This document shows positions 1 through 10,679 of a stretch of DNA of 64,000 bases, in pieces; the stretch's first letter is position 1, and each line of letters begins with the position of its first letter. The notes below the pieces were generated by a model, which was not told where the DNA came from, did not search any database, and saw only the letters and a program-made list of their open reading frames with translations. The DNA is taken from NCBI GenBank assembly GCA_022393335.1, contig JAJEKB010020989.1:206447-270446 (forward strand). Reading direction: 5' to 3'. This DNA comes from Macrotrachela quadricornifera. Lineage: Eukaryota > Rotifera > Eurotatoria > Philodinida > Philodinidae. Position numbers and translations under genes: made by a program.

Positions 1-1430
1 GAATACAAAACTCAGTATGTTTCTGTTGGAATAAATCAGTACCATTATCAAACACAATAACTTCGCATAAATCACAACGGGAAATAGAGATGATAATGCA
101 TCAATTGTTGCTTTAGTGGACGAATCGTCATAATAATACCTTCTACTCATTCTGAATACAAATCAGCAAAAACAAGCAAATATAAACCCATAAATTAGCC
201 CATAAACTCCATATGAAATCATTTTTATGTTTGGTCTGGTACAGACCATAGAAGTATTAGCGTATTAATTAGTTGTTTAGACTATTTTGTATCGGTGGAA
301 GATTTTTGAATAAACTCTTCAATTTCTCTGTCGATTGATGATCATCAGAAATAATGTCGAGCAGTAACTTTCATTCGAGTCATTCTCGGATTATGAAGTC
401 TATAATAGTATTGTAAATATTCAGACTGTTGTGCTGATCAATCGAAAAATATATAACAATAAACTTGTGTAAGAACTGAGTCTTTTCTGATAGCTTGAGC
501 TGTTTGTGATGCATGAGGTAGTGCTTCACGTTAATATTCATGTTGAATTATATGAATAAAATTAACATCATCGGAATATTCTTTATCAAATTTTGAATTT
601 GATCCACAAGGGAATCGTAAAAGTCCATCAGTTTCACCAAAAAATAATATCTTGTACTGATGCACTCGAAACAATATCATTTAATATTTGATTGTTAAGA
701 CACAAGATGTTCATCCAATTACGATCAACGATATTATTTCGATTGTCATTACTAAGGATAAGTTGTAATTGATCTTAATCATTTTTGTCTTTTCAGACAA
801 ATAGAATGACCTGAAAAATTATTATAAATTGAATTAATTGGATGCAATTCGGATTTTCCCATTAATTTTCAAACACGTCCATTTACAATTGTGATAGGAG
901 AACTAGTTTCAAATTTCAAACCTTCTTGTATATCATGACAAACTTTAGCCAGATGACGTTCTTTCTTGCATTTGTGACTGGTAACATTACGAAAACGACA
1001 TTTCGATGGAAGATGATCAGTAGCTTAAACATATTGATTATTGATGAAGATTCGTAGATTGTTTGAGGTGTTTATCAATTTTGTTGAGATGAATTCATTT
1101 CAATGAAATATTTTTAATGTTTGAATCGTCAATTAAAACTGATTCAATTGTTTCAGCCGTGCTGATGCTTTCTTCAAAAGCTTCTAAATACGTTACATTA
1201 AGTGTTTGCATACATGATCATTTTATGAATCATCAAAAAATGTAAATATTAAAGCTTCTTTATAGAAATTCGATGATTTTTGAAGTTCTCCAAAAAATTT
1301 AATACGTTTAGTTGAAGATGAGGATTTGCAAATGGACAGTAAAGTCTTGAATGGGTGCACACCAATTGCAGTGATAATTAAGTCCCTTTTTTTTCGAATC
1401 ATTATTAATTCTTTCAACGTCTAGGTATGT
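1..1430 (-). pseudogene. Ty3/Gypsy-type retrotransposon relic
   Basis: Read on the minus strand, broken frames give retroelement pieces in the usual order. At about 970-1015 there is a zinc-knuckle-like stretch (KCRFRNV..HKCKKERHLAKVC) with one Cys replaced by Ser and the Gly by Arg. At about 840-905 lies a stretch like the start and end of an aspartic protease (SPITIVNGRV, then ELHPINSIYNNFSGH). At about 350-420 there is a remnant of the integrase zinc-binding region (HNPRMTRMK). At about 1-215 lies the integrase core, with FMGLYLLVFADLYSE followed by VIVFDNGTDLF, which hold the two Asp of the DDE triad seen so far. Only about 450 bp separate protease and integrase, so reverse transcriptase and RNase H are deleted. 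There are many stops and frame changes, so it is dead. No LTR was found; the 3' end runs off the window. A 64-codon minus frame at 1223-1417 may be the residue of gag. Confidence 0.7.
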
Positions 1431-2163
1431 ATCGAAAAGAACTTCTCATTATTCCCAATCGTAAGAATTTGGACCAAACTCATGGTGACGACTAGTAATT
1501 GAACGATATTACTTTTTTACGCTAAAAGAAGACGAATCCTCGTCGCAATTCATCCTGTCTTGATGTCAATCCCTAAAAGACCACTTTATTACATCAAACA
1601 AAGATGTATATACATATTAAATAATTCTCTTCTGTTCGAAAAGAGACAACAAATACTTTGAAATCTTTGTCATTTTTATGAGAGGAAATCAAATAAATTA
1701 AATTTAGTCGTAGTTTATTTGAGTGAAAAGATTATTTTGAAATAGTTTATTTTTTATTGAGTTACTTGCATTTAAAATATTAAGCAAGGATCGAAACGCA
1801 TCGTAAAAAGTCTAAAACTATCTTGAAAACTCACCCCTACTCTCTTTTGATTGATATAATTTGTTTTTATTTGATTCTTCTTTAGTGCATCATGTAGTTG
1901 GTTTCTATCTGTATCACTATTTAAATTTGATCCGTACCTAATAACATCAAAAAAATACTGACACACCAATTTTGTCTAAACTCTTATCGTCGACTGTAGT
2001 TAATCTTTTCATTTTTTCGCAGAAGAAACAAACACAAACTTTATGAAGAGAAAAAGATTTTTGTTGTTCGTCAAACTTTGTTTTGCTTGATAAGGGTCGA
2101 CATTCGTTTAGTTAACGCTGATAAATTTGAAGAAAAAGCAACTTTCTGCAAGATACGACGCCG
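1431..2163. other. Intergenic, AT-rich, no gene seen
   Basis: This is the upstream flank of the F-box gene. The short minus frame at 1772-1969 has no recognisable motif and may be chance or more of the retroelement relic. No repeat or RNA gene was found. Confidence 0.5.
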
Positions 2164-3909
2164 ATGAATACATTAGAAGGTCTTCCCAATGAAATTCTCT
2201 TCCAATGCTTTCGCTATTTCTCAGCTTTGGATTTATTTCATTCATTTGACCATCTTAATCAACGATTTTCAATGTTGATTAGATCAATTTCATTACATCT
2301 GAGTTTTAAAAATGTCTCAAAAGCCAAAATGAAACAATTATGTTATAAATTACAACAATATCCATCGATAAAGCAGAATGTTTATTCACTACATTTATCG
2401 AATAAACCATCATTACATCAAACGACGATTTTCTTAAGATACTTTTCACTGAGTGAGTTTCCATCTCTGAAGTCTCTCATCCTATCATCATTCGAAGTGA
2501 AGAATTTGTATGAAATAATATCGATGCTTCCATCAATTCCAGATCTTGACTCTCTTATTTTGACTTGTAGTGTATTTGAAGAAGAAGTTAAAATACCAAA
2601 CAATATCTTATCGAAACTCACACGATTGACTATCCCAACCTTAGGTCAAAGCCTTCGAACTGTTGAAGAATCATGCCAAATGAAACGCTTGACGTTGTCT
2701 GAAGCCAAATTAAATGAAATGCCGGATGTCTTTCATTATGCACCTAAACTAATTGATTTTACTATCGAATATCTTTGCTCAGAATGGAATAGCCATGTCA
2801 ATTTCAATGGATATTCGGCAGCATGCCTTCAACGATTACATATTAAGCGTTTTAGAGGTTTTTCAGCGATCGAGAGTCTTCTCCAACACACCCCCAATCT
2901 TAAAGTTTTGACACTTATTTCAATGGATGCAAAGGACATGATGAATGCTGATCGATGGAAACAATTGATTTGTTCATCATTGAAAAATTTAGAAGTTTTC
3001 CAGTTTTATTTTTATTATCATGAAAAATTTCCTATCACTTGTGATGCTAACTTTATTTTGAACGTGGAACCATTTCGAAGTGACTTTTGGATACGGCAAC
3101 ATAAATGGTCGGTGCAATATCAAAGTCGAGGTTCATCATTTATGGTTTACACAATTCCGTTGATACCCTGTGATTACCAGTTGAATCAGTTCTATTATTT
3201 CAACTGGCCGAAATCTATGAATCAAACGATGGTGTTCGATCGTGTCACTGATTTATCCGTTGGATATGATTGCATAGGCGAGTCAGATTTATACTATTTT
3301 TCCAATGTGAAAATACTGAGATTCGAAGACAGTCTCCCCAACTATGACCTTGATATTCATATTTTGTATGGTCATACAATCGACTGTTTGAAACGAATAG
3401 CTAATTTATCAAATGTCATTCATATTAGTGGATATTATTCATTCGAATCGTCGTCAGTCATGCTCGATTTATTAAATGAAACTCGAAATCTGTCGGCAAT
3501 TACAATACCCGAACACCTGCTCCGAGATCTATTGCGTGACGCTCAAGTTTGTTTTGCCTTCAAACGGATGATCAAAAGGTTAACTTTATCTTGTGGAGGT
3601 GTAAGTGATGTTTTGCAGTCTGACTCTAAATTGATCCACAAATTCTGTCGTACTTTTCCTAATCTTGAACAACTAACATGCGGTATTTGTCATCCATGGA
3701 TATTGAAGATTCTGCTCCGCCGCCTTTTGAATCTGGCGAAAATCGAAATCGACGTCTTAGTCAATGATTCAGAATTAAATTTATCCGCTCTCGAAGAAGA
3801 ATATCGGCAAATACTTCAGAATGAGTTTCATCTCACTGATGACGATATTCATTTCTATTCATATAAGATGAATCGATTGACAATTTATATTGATCGAATC
3901 ATCGAATGA
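2164..3909 (+). CDS. F-box protein with LRR-like C-terminal region
   Basis: An unbroken 581-codon frame with no intron. Residues 2-40 carry an F-box (LEGLPNEILFQCFRYFSALD, then LF..FDHLNQRFS), the segment that binds Skp1 in SCF ubiquitin ligases. The rest is a string of Leu-rich units of about 25-30 residues (for example FPSLKSLILSSFEV, TPNLKVLTLISMDA, FPNLEQLTCGI) that look like irregular leucine-rich repeats for binding the target protein. The start ATG sits directly ahead of the F-box, as is usual. A polyadenylation-like AATAAA lies at 4009-4014. The likely role is substrate adaptor of an SCF E3 ligase in cytosol or nucleus; the substrate cannot be told. From memory, bdelloid genomes carry large families of such single-exon F-box genes. 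The F-box call is firm and the LRR call is by pattern. Confidence 0.85.
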   Translation: MNTLEGLPNEILFQCFRYFSALDLFHSFDHLNQRFSMLIRSISLHLSFKNVSKAKMKQLCYKLQQYPSIKQNVYSLHLSNKPSLHQTTIFLRYFSLSEFPSLKSLILSSFEVKNLYEIISMLPSIPDLDSLILTCSVFEEEVKIPNNILSKLTRLTIPTLGQSLRTVEESCQMKRLTLSEAKLNEMPDVFHYAPKLIDFTIEYLCSEWNSHVNFNGYSAACLQRLHIKRFRGFSAIESLLQHTPNLKVLTLISMDAKDMMNADRWKQLICSSLKNLEVFQFYFYYHEKFPITCDANFILNVEPFRSDFWIRQHKWSVQYQSRGSSFMVYTIPLIPCDYQLNQFYYFNWPKSMNQTMVFDRVTDLSVGYDCIGESDLYYFSNVKILRFEDSLPNYDLDIHILYGHTIDCLKRIANLSNVIHISGYYSFESSSVMLDLLNETRNLSAITIPEHLLRDLLRDAQVCFAFKRMIKRLTLSCGGVSDVLQSDSKLIHKFCRTFPNLEQLTCGICHPWILKILLRRLLNLAKIEIDVLVNDSELNLSALEEEYRQILQNEFHLTDDDIHFYSYKMNRLTIYIDRIIE

Positions 3910-4200
3910 GAACTGTTCAACTAAAATATATAGCTGGTAGCGCTTCCTTTTTTTGATGACTTCATAAACTAACCACGCTTTCTACATTTCACAATTTTTT
4001 AGTTGACAAATAAACGATGGTAAATGTTTTCAATCTCTTCTGTTGACGAAACGTTCCTCGAGGCATCGATTCAACGAAATAGTGTTGCAAATATTTCAGA
4101 GATGAGTGTTTCAGGAAACCGACTCGGTTTTTCTTTGGGGGGTAAACGGCAGATTTCGTACTCCCAGATTTCCCATTATGATTAATTGTTTCGTAATTAA

Positions 4201-5952
4201 CACTTCGACCCGATGTTGCCCATCGGTGGGCTACGCTATAGTTTAACGAGAAACTGCATAAAAAAGCATTTTCTTTTGCTGCCGCACAGCTGGCTTCTTT
4301 TGACTTGCTGATTGTTGTCTTGGATCAGATTTTAACTTCTCGGGTGGGGTGCCAAGCAGTAAAGACTGGACAAGACTTTCAAGAAAACTGCAGAATATTC
4401 ACTTTGCTTTCGGTGTAGTTTGCCTTATATATATATCAAGTAGCTGTTTACCAGTTCCGTCTCGAAAATCAATTCAAATGTCATCTTGCGGTACTATTTT
4501 ATTGATTTCCTGAGACATGTGTAATATGTTGATAGTTGATGAGATAAATCAGTAGCTTGTCTGCCTTCATTGTAATCTAATACAACTTGGGACTTCATGG
4601 TCCACTCATTTTGAAAATTTGTTTTTCCACTGTCTAATAAACTTACTGAATGCGGTGATTTTGTAGATACCATCAAGACGTCGTTTTTGTCTTACCATCT
4701 GATTAATTTAATTCCGTCTTTATTCTGAAGTCCATAAACTTCTCCACGACTAAGATATTCTTTAAGAACTATACTTCCTGATCCAACAAATATTTCGCAA
4801 CAGAAATACGGGTAAAGAAATTGTCAGTTACTACGGTTCGATAACATCCATCACCAATACTTGCCGTCAAATCTTACTCATCAATATAAGTTACATAGTT
4901 TCAAACACATCCATTGGTCGCCGCTAATTTTTACATCTTTACGTCATACTTGTGCAGTTTTCCAGATATGTATTGTTGGAATAAAAGTCTGTTTCGCCAT
5001 GGTATCATACTTTCATCAATACTGATAATTGAATCGAGCATATATACTGATGAAAATCTCTCTTTTAGTAAATTTAAGAGTGGCTTCAACTTGAACAGTC
5101 TATCTTGATTTGAATCTCTGTTTTGACATAATATTTCGAATGATCTGTGAACCATATAATTGATTAAAGCTCCAATAATATTTCAGCTTCGGTATTTGTA
5201 CTAATTCCATTTCAATGACTTTTCCAAAGAACTTGAGCATCTATGTATTATTGATTGGTTTCCATTGTTGAAATATCGATCTTCTACTGATGTTATGGTT
5301 TTGTAAGTATTGCTGTGTCTATCGATTAGTTTCGCAAATTATAAGATTGATAATTTCATTCGTAATGAAATGTCGATAGCAATCGATAGGAGTGATTGTG
5401 TCATCTTCTGAAAAAGAAGCTACATCTTCAATAAGTCCGCAATCTTCCAAGATGCTACACCAGATTCTGGTTCCACTTCATTCCAATTATGTAAATCTAT
5501 ATCATCATCGTCATAATCAGTAACTTCTTTGGAACTGTCAAAATCAAGGTACACTGTATCAAATTCATCATCCAGTGAACTCACTTCACTGAATGAGCTA
5601 GCACTATCTTCAGTAACAATTTCTTCGAAAGACATGTGATATACTCCAAAAATTCAGTTGTATTTATATGCAAAACGATATAGAGACAAAAATAGAGAAG
5701 AAAATACTGGAAAATTTCCTTTTTTTCTCAGACATGATTTATATAATATACAAAAGAACGAAAAACGGACTGAAGTGATTATTCAACTGGTCAATAAAAA
5801 ATGACTTATTGTGTATTAGTATGAGCAAGAGAGCGAAAAATAACCAGTAAAATATACCCAAAAGGTCATTAAATGCATTTATCAGAAGATGATTGTTCAC
5901 GAAAATGAACAATCTGAAAAAAATTTACGAAAACTGAATCGGGTCGAATATG
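4201..5952 (-). mobile_element. Dead piggyBac element with TIRs and TTAA flanks
   Basis: TTAA at 4197-4200 is followed by CACTTCGACCCGAT. At the other end ATCGGGTCGAATATG precedes TTAA at 5953-5956. These are matching terminal inverted repeats with the TTAA target duplication typical of piggyBac. Sub-terminal hairpins lie inside each end: CCGATG/CATCGG at 4210-4226 and GATTGTTCA/TGAACAATC at 5891-5914. The minus strand between them carries the broken transposase annotated separately. The right end lies only 28 bp from the stop codon of the pentapeptide-repeat gene. Confidence 0.85.
4280..5635 (-). pseudogene. piggyBac transposase, broken
   Basis: Three separated minus-strand frames match a piggyBac transposase in order. 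5635-5420 is the acidic N-terminal region (MSFEEIVTEDSASSFSEVSS). 5155-4931 is part of the catalytic core, including IDESMIPWRNRLLFQQY and ISGKLHKYDVKM; the Asp-Glu here corresponds to the first catalytic Asp of the family. 4676-4494 holds the late core (KSQVVLDYNEGRQATDLSHQ), which corresponds to the family motif VVDYN..KGGVD..DQ with GVD changed. Stops and frame changes separate the pieces, so no working enzyme is made. The frame continues with a basic, Gln/Lys-rich tail to about 4280. The second relic at 48790-49180 has a very similar DYNEG block, so both belong to one subfamily. Confidence 0.8.
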
Positions 5953-5984
5953 TTAATATAATATTTGAAGAGAAAATGTCTTTA

Positions 5985-7292
5985 TTAAATATATTTTTTT
6001 TTCATTGATTGAAAAATAGTTCCATTAGGTAAAATAACATTACGAAGAGATCGAGCAACGATTAATTGTTCGTAAGTGACACTGGCTTCTCTAAAATCAC
6101 TTCCATCAAGTGATGAATTTGTAAAATTTGTACCTGTCAATTGTGTCTGATTGAAGACACAATAATGACAATGACTATTAATAAAACTAACATAGCCCAT
6201 ATCCGCTTTTATGAAAGAAGTATAATTAATCTTTGCTCTGTGCCATAATGATCCTTTGAAAGAAGCTTGTTCAAATGATGAATTATAAATAATACTTCCA
6301 ATGAACGAAACATTCTCGAAAAAAGTAAATGAAAAGGTTGAATTATTAAAGATTGTTTCAGTTGCATTTATCCTTGTGAGTGTAGATTGTGCAAAATTTA
6401 TAAAGGTAAATTTAGCTTTATATAGACATGTGAAGGACATGTTGATCTTCTGAAATGATGATTTCGACTTAAAATCTGATGAAAACTCAGCGCCACTTAG
6501 ATCCATTGAGTTCATTTTCGCGTTGAGAAATGTACATTTAGAGCAACTAAAATGGCGCATTCGAGCACGATCTAGTGAAGATCCAGAAAAAGATGTTTTT
6601 TGATGCTTTGCATCATTAAATATAGAATCATCCAAAATCGCATCCTTAAAATTAAGGCCCAATTTATGTCCGTCACCACACGGCCACTCTTCACTAGAAG
6701 ACGAGGAAAAATCACTGTTAACCAAAAGAGTCTGTATGAATGTCGAACCATCAAGTTTCATACCTCGAAAAGATGCATTTGTTAATTTTGTTTGACTCAA
6801 AACAACACATCTTATTTCATTGTTAACAATCATATTGTGAGCTAGATTAAGGCCTGTTAAATCAGCTAAAGATAAATCAAGAATTGAATCTTTACTCCCA
6901 TTTCTGACAATCAAATTACTCTCGATTAATGATCGAATAAGAAATCCTTTTCGTTGTGGCTTGAGTTGTGCTAAGGCTGTTAATGTCTTGAAACGAGCAA
7001 TATTGGCTTTATTGGTCAGTTGATTTTCCTTTTCTAATAATTTACCCAATGAATCAAAATAATGAACCAAGGTTGCTTCTTCTTGTTCATCATTGGATAA
7101 CATAATATCTTGTTTGTGACGTTCATCAGCTATTTTCAAATCTTGTAAGCGATTTTCTCGTGCAATTGATAATTCAGTATTGTTGTACATGACTGTGTAT
7201 ACAATTATAGTCAATGGAATACATAATCCAATCACAAGTTGAGCGCAATCAAACCATAATCGATTTTTGTTTGCCTTTTTTCTGTTGTCCAT
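5985..7292 (-). CDS. Membrane-anchored pentapeptide-repeat protein
   Basis: A 435-codon frame without intron. Residues 1-12 are basic (MDNRKKANKNR). Residues 16-34 form one hydrophobic membrane segment (CAQLVIGLCIPLTIIVYTV). Residues 40-110 look like a charged helix or coiled coil (LQDLKIADERHKQDIMLSND). From about residue 140 to the end there are many A(D/N)LXX-type pentapeptides (LDLSLADLTGLNLAHNMI, KLTNASFRGMKLDGSTF, LTGTNFTNSSLDGSDFREAS), which should fold as a right-handed four-sided beta helix. The single segment near the N-terminus suggests a signal anchor; which side carries the repeats is not shown by sequence. Function unknown; such repeats serve as scaffolds or binding surfaces. 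From memory this architecture is common in bdelloid genomes and the repeats are otherwise most frequent in bacteria. The gene ends right beside the piggyBac relic. Confidence 0.85.
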   Translation of the reverse strand: MDNRKKANKNRLWFDCAQLVIGLCIPLTIIVYTVMYNNTELSIARENRLQDLKIADERHKQDIMLSNDEQEEATLVHYFDSLGKLLEKENQLTNKANIARFKTLTALAQLKPQRKGFLIRSLIESNLIVRNGSKDSILDLSLADLTGLNLAHNMIVNNEIRCVVLSQTKLTNASFRGMKLDGSTFIQTLLVNSDFSSSSSEEWPCGDGHKLGLNFKDAILDDSIFNDAKHQKTSFSGSSLDRARMRHFSCSKCTFLNAKMNSMDLSGAEFSSDFKSKSSFQKINMSFTCLYKAKFTFINFAQSTLTRINATETIFNNSTFSFTFFENVSFIGSIIYNSSFEQASFKGSLWHRAKINYTSFIKADMGYVSFINSHCHYCVFNQTQLTGTNFTNSSLDGSDFREASVTYEQLIVARSLRNVILPNGTIFQSMKKKYI

Positions 7293-7937
7293 AGATGCGT
7301 TCTATACAATAGGAGCTACTAATAATGTTCGTCCGTCTCACAATTTGATAAAAAAAAAATTAAATAATGAAAAGAAGAAAAATCAATATATTTATATTAT
7401 AATGCAAATTTAGTTTAGAACAAATACAGAACGCATGTATAACATCTCTCTTTCTTTGCCTATGGAATAAAAAAACACAATTGATTATCAAATTAGCAAA
7501 TATTTATTGTGATTCAATATTTATCATATACAAAGTCAAAACTAAAAATATTATCATAAAATTACAAAGAAAAAAAATAACTTGACGTAAGCATCGCATG
7601 TTCTCTACTGAAATGATATCATCATGTTAAACATATGAATCCAATATGCCTAGCGAAGAAATCTTGAATAATCATAGGTTGTGCAATATTGTAATGAAAC
7701 AGAAAATCTGTATTTTAGCACTGTATATTGATACTATATGAAAATAGCGGATTTCGGTGCTTTCAACTTTGTCAATAGTCGACCAAATTTGAGAAAAAAA
7801 TTGGATTGGTTCAATGGCAGAATGACAAAAAAGGCATGTTGAAAGAGACCTATCATCCAAATACTTTATGCGTGTAATGTGATTACTTAAAATAGTCATC
7901 AGAATAGACAGTTAGTCTGAATCCACAAAAATCGAAA
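7293..7937. other. Intergenic, AT-rich, no gene seen
   Basis: Upstream flank of the pentapeptide-repeat gene. The short minus frame at 7672-7899 has no recognisable motif and composition like its surroundings. Confidence 0.5.
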
Positions 7938-8050
7938 TACAGAGTGGCCCAAAAGTTGGTTTGCCAAAAAAAAATCAGCTCGTTTGCTCGTGCTATAATA
8001 GGAAATACTCAATTTTTTTCTCGAGAAAATGTCTTTTGGGTCACCTTGTA
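7938..8050. mobile_element. Mariner-like MITE, 113 bp
   Basis: The left end TACAGAGTGGCCCAAAAG pairs with the right end CTTTTGGGTCACCTTGTA. Both are flanked by the TA dinucleotide used by Tc1/mariner elements, and the termini resemble mariner ends. It has no coding capacity. It carries AAATCAGCTCGTTTGCT, which is also found in the arms of the MITE at 53308-53666. Confidence 0.7.
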
Positions 8051-8774
8051 CTTCATAAACTTGTTACCGATGAGTTTATTTTAGAAAAGTATTGTAAAAA
8101 AAATGTTGTCTGATCGTAAAAAGCTAAGTTATCACATTCATATTTTAATCTTAAAACATACGGAGTAGAATTTTTTCTAACTATCATAAAAATTGTTTTC
8201 TCCTTCTATTGCCATAGGATAATGTACCAGTACATCCAAACAAAAATACGATCCATTCTATAACAAAGAATGTATCTGACTTTTTAGATCAATTGATACA
8301 ACTTATATTCAATGAGGAATTATGAAAAAACAACAATTATTAGTCATTTTGATGAAGTTGGGCAGACGTGTTCTGAAGAGAAAGTGTACAATGATGAGTG
8401 AAGCATGTTCTTATTAAAAGAATCGAGTACGTATTTGTTTTTTTTTCATCGTCAGATTCTCTACTACCTATAATATTTTGTACTTTCATTTCAAGAAAAA
8501 CATTTAATCAAATCAATCTTCTTTTTAAAATAATTATGTCTATCGTGAACTACGAATTAAATCCTGAATAATTTTCTGAATTGTAAATGTATTTATAAGA
8601 TAATCAATCCTGCCGTATCTCTAGTTTACTCGATGTTTTTAAATACATCATCAATAACATTCGATAGTACGTTTAGCATATAAATAATTTTCTCTGAATA
8701 TGAATGTATTAAAAGAAAAGAATTGGTTTTATGGGATTAAAAGGCTTTAGTACATTTTCCATCGGCAATAATTG
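8051..8774. other. Intergenic, promoter flank of EGF gene
   Basis: AT-rich with no frame or repeat of note. A TATA-like TATATAATA at 8775-8783 lies about 45 bp before the chosen ATG of the next gene. Confidence 0.4.
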
Positions 8775-8827
8775 TATATAATAGATTGACACCATGTGAT
8801 TCGATTATAATTGAAAATAAAGACAAA

Positions 8828-9775
8828 ATGCTCTCAATGTCTGTTATTTTTGCCACAGTTTTCATTATTTGTCTAACTTGTAATAGTCAAAATGTTCATG
8901 GTAAACGTATAGTGGCCAATAAATTGAGTAAGTCATTGTATAGGATCATATCGTATAGTTCTACTTGCAGGTGATAAATACGTAAGCATTAACACCTCTT
9001 TGCATAATACTATTTTAACAATAGTTCATTTCAAATGATTTGATTTATTTAGATGCCCTCAGAGCTGACTGCATTACGTCGAATAATTGCCAAAACGGAG
9101 CTACATGTGTATCAACGGGAGGAAGTACTCACATATGTATTTGTCCTCCTAATTTTACAGGAGATCTTTGTGATTATCCACAGGGTATCTTCTTTTTTTA
9201 TTGTTAAAATATGTTTTCAATGTTAATTTTAAGGAATAATTAATGCTTGTTCGCCTAATCCCTGTGTCAATGGTGGCACTTGTACAACAACATCAGGTGG
9301 CAATTTTAGATGTATCTGTCCTCCTAATTTTACAGGAGATCTTTGTGATTACTCACTGGGTACCTTATTTTTTATTCTTAAAAAATATTTTCATTATTAA
9401 TTTTAAGGAATAAGTAATGCTTGTTCGACTAATCCCTGTCTGAATGGTGCCGCTTGTACAATGTTATCAAATGGTGGTTTTAGATGTGTCTGTTCACCAA
9501 ACTTTACAGGATTTTTGTGTGAAACATTTAACAGTATAGCTTAGTTGTTTTCATTGCTTAAAACTTATTTTAAATTGTTTAAAGGTGTAACTTCCACATG
9601 CCTAAATAACCCATGTGCTTATGGTGCAACATGTGTCGATGTATTTCCATATAATTTTTTGTGTATCTGTCCACCTGGATGTACTGGTCGTCTATGCACG
9701 GTAAATTAAATCATTTTTATTTTATTTAAATATATATATTTATTATTTTGAATGTAGGTGCCAATATTCGGTTGA
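8828..9775 (+). CDS. Small secreted protein with four EGF repeats
   Basis: Six exons join in frame to about 205 residues: 8828-8927, 9053-9184, 9234-9359, 9408-9533, 9585-9700, 9758-9775. All introns are GT-AG (125, 49, 48, 51 and 57 nt). The start ATG at 8828 opens a signal peptide (MLSMSVIFATVFIICLTCNS); an in-frame ATG at 8786 would add a charged N-terminus and is less likely. Each of exons 2-5 encodes one EGF domain with the six-Cys pattern, for example CSPNPCVNGGTC..CICPPNFTGDLC. The first four introns are all phase 1, the usual symmetrical layout for EGF exons, and exons 3 and 4 are both 126 nt. The protein ends TVPIFG with no membrane segment, so it should be extracellular. AATAAA lies at 9795-9800. 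The partner is unknown. Confidence 0.8.
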
Positions 9776-9800
9776 AAAATTTTATTTCATCTTGAATAAA

Positions 9801-10546
9801 AAAAAGTATTAGCAATATTATTTAAAAATAAAAAGTATCGGATGTTATTTTCGAAATCTATTATGAAACGATTAGTTTATTTTATAAATAAAGAGATACA
9901 GAGAAAGAAAAAAAGAATGTCTGGAATTGTATTTTGCCTATTAGTATTGATTTCAATATTTAATAACTAAATACTATAGTATATACTCTCATCCTTATGT
10001 CAATATAGAAAAAGAAAACTATGTACATTATAACGTTGTGTTGAAAAATTAAATATCGAATCACTTCATTTTTAAAATGGAATATATACCATTCGAAGCA
10101 GAACAATTGTCGTGAAGCTTTGTTGGTTTTTCATTGGTTAAAATACTATTAGCAGATTTAGTTTTGTTTGTGAGTTATCGTCCAGTGTATTCACGTTCGG
10201 AGATCTTATAGATTACGAAGAAAATATATATTTTCGAATGAACACAAGCTCGCTATGCTCTTTCTGAGATATACTTTACATTTCTTTTTGCTTTAGAATG
10301 ATTGTGATAAATAAAATAGCTATGAATAAATTGTGTTTTTTGATCACTCTCCAAATTAATTGTTGTTTCTAACTCAGAATAATGAATCGTAATTTAGTTT
10401 GTAGTTCCCACGATAGACAAGACCATATTGTATTACGAATAATAATTGATTATGCGTTGTTCAATATCTAAAAGGTGTAAACTGTTATGCGTGAGTTTCA
10501 ATTATCGAATGCAGCAAATGAATAAAGAAACAAAAAAACTATAATA
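9801..10546. other. Intergenic, AT-rich, nothing recognised
   Basis: No open frame, RNA gene or clear repeat was seen. Confidence 0.5.
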
Positions 10547-10554
10547 GATGTAAT

Positions 10555-10679
10555 TAGGAGTGTAACAATGATAATGATTCATCGGTTAGCCGTATGGACC
10601 GGTTATCGTTTTATTGATACTAACACAAGTTCACCGGTAAGTTATCGGTTGACTGGTTATCATCACCATTGGGTTCCAA
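10555..10679. mobile_element. Probable hAT-like MITE, 125 bp
   Basis: The left end TAGGAGTGTAACAATGATAA matches loosely the reverse complement of the right end (TTGGAACCCAATGGTGATGA). Flanks GATGTAAT (10547-10554) and GATACAAT (10680-10687) agree at 6 of 8 positions, the length expected for a hAT target duplication. The inside has ACCGGT-type palindromic motifs like those in the ends of the element at 42247-44851. Confidence 0.5.

Noticed and set aside
4914..5108. Plus-strand frame at the piggyBac core
   Set aside because: It is the antisense of the transposase core motif IDESMIPW and has no motif of its own.
8971..8981. An 11-nt microexon in the EGF gene between GCAG and GTAAG
   Set aside because: Including it shifts the phase and breaks the first EGF domain; joining 8927 directly to 9053 keeps the frame.
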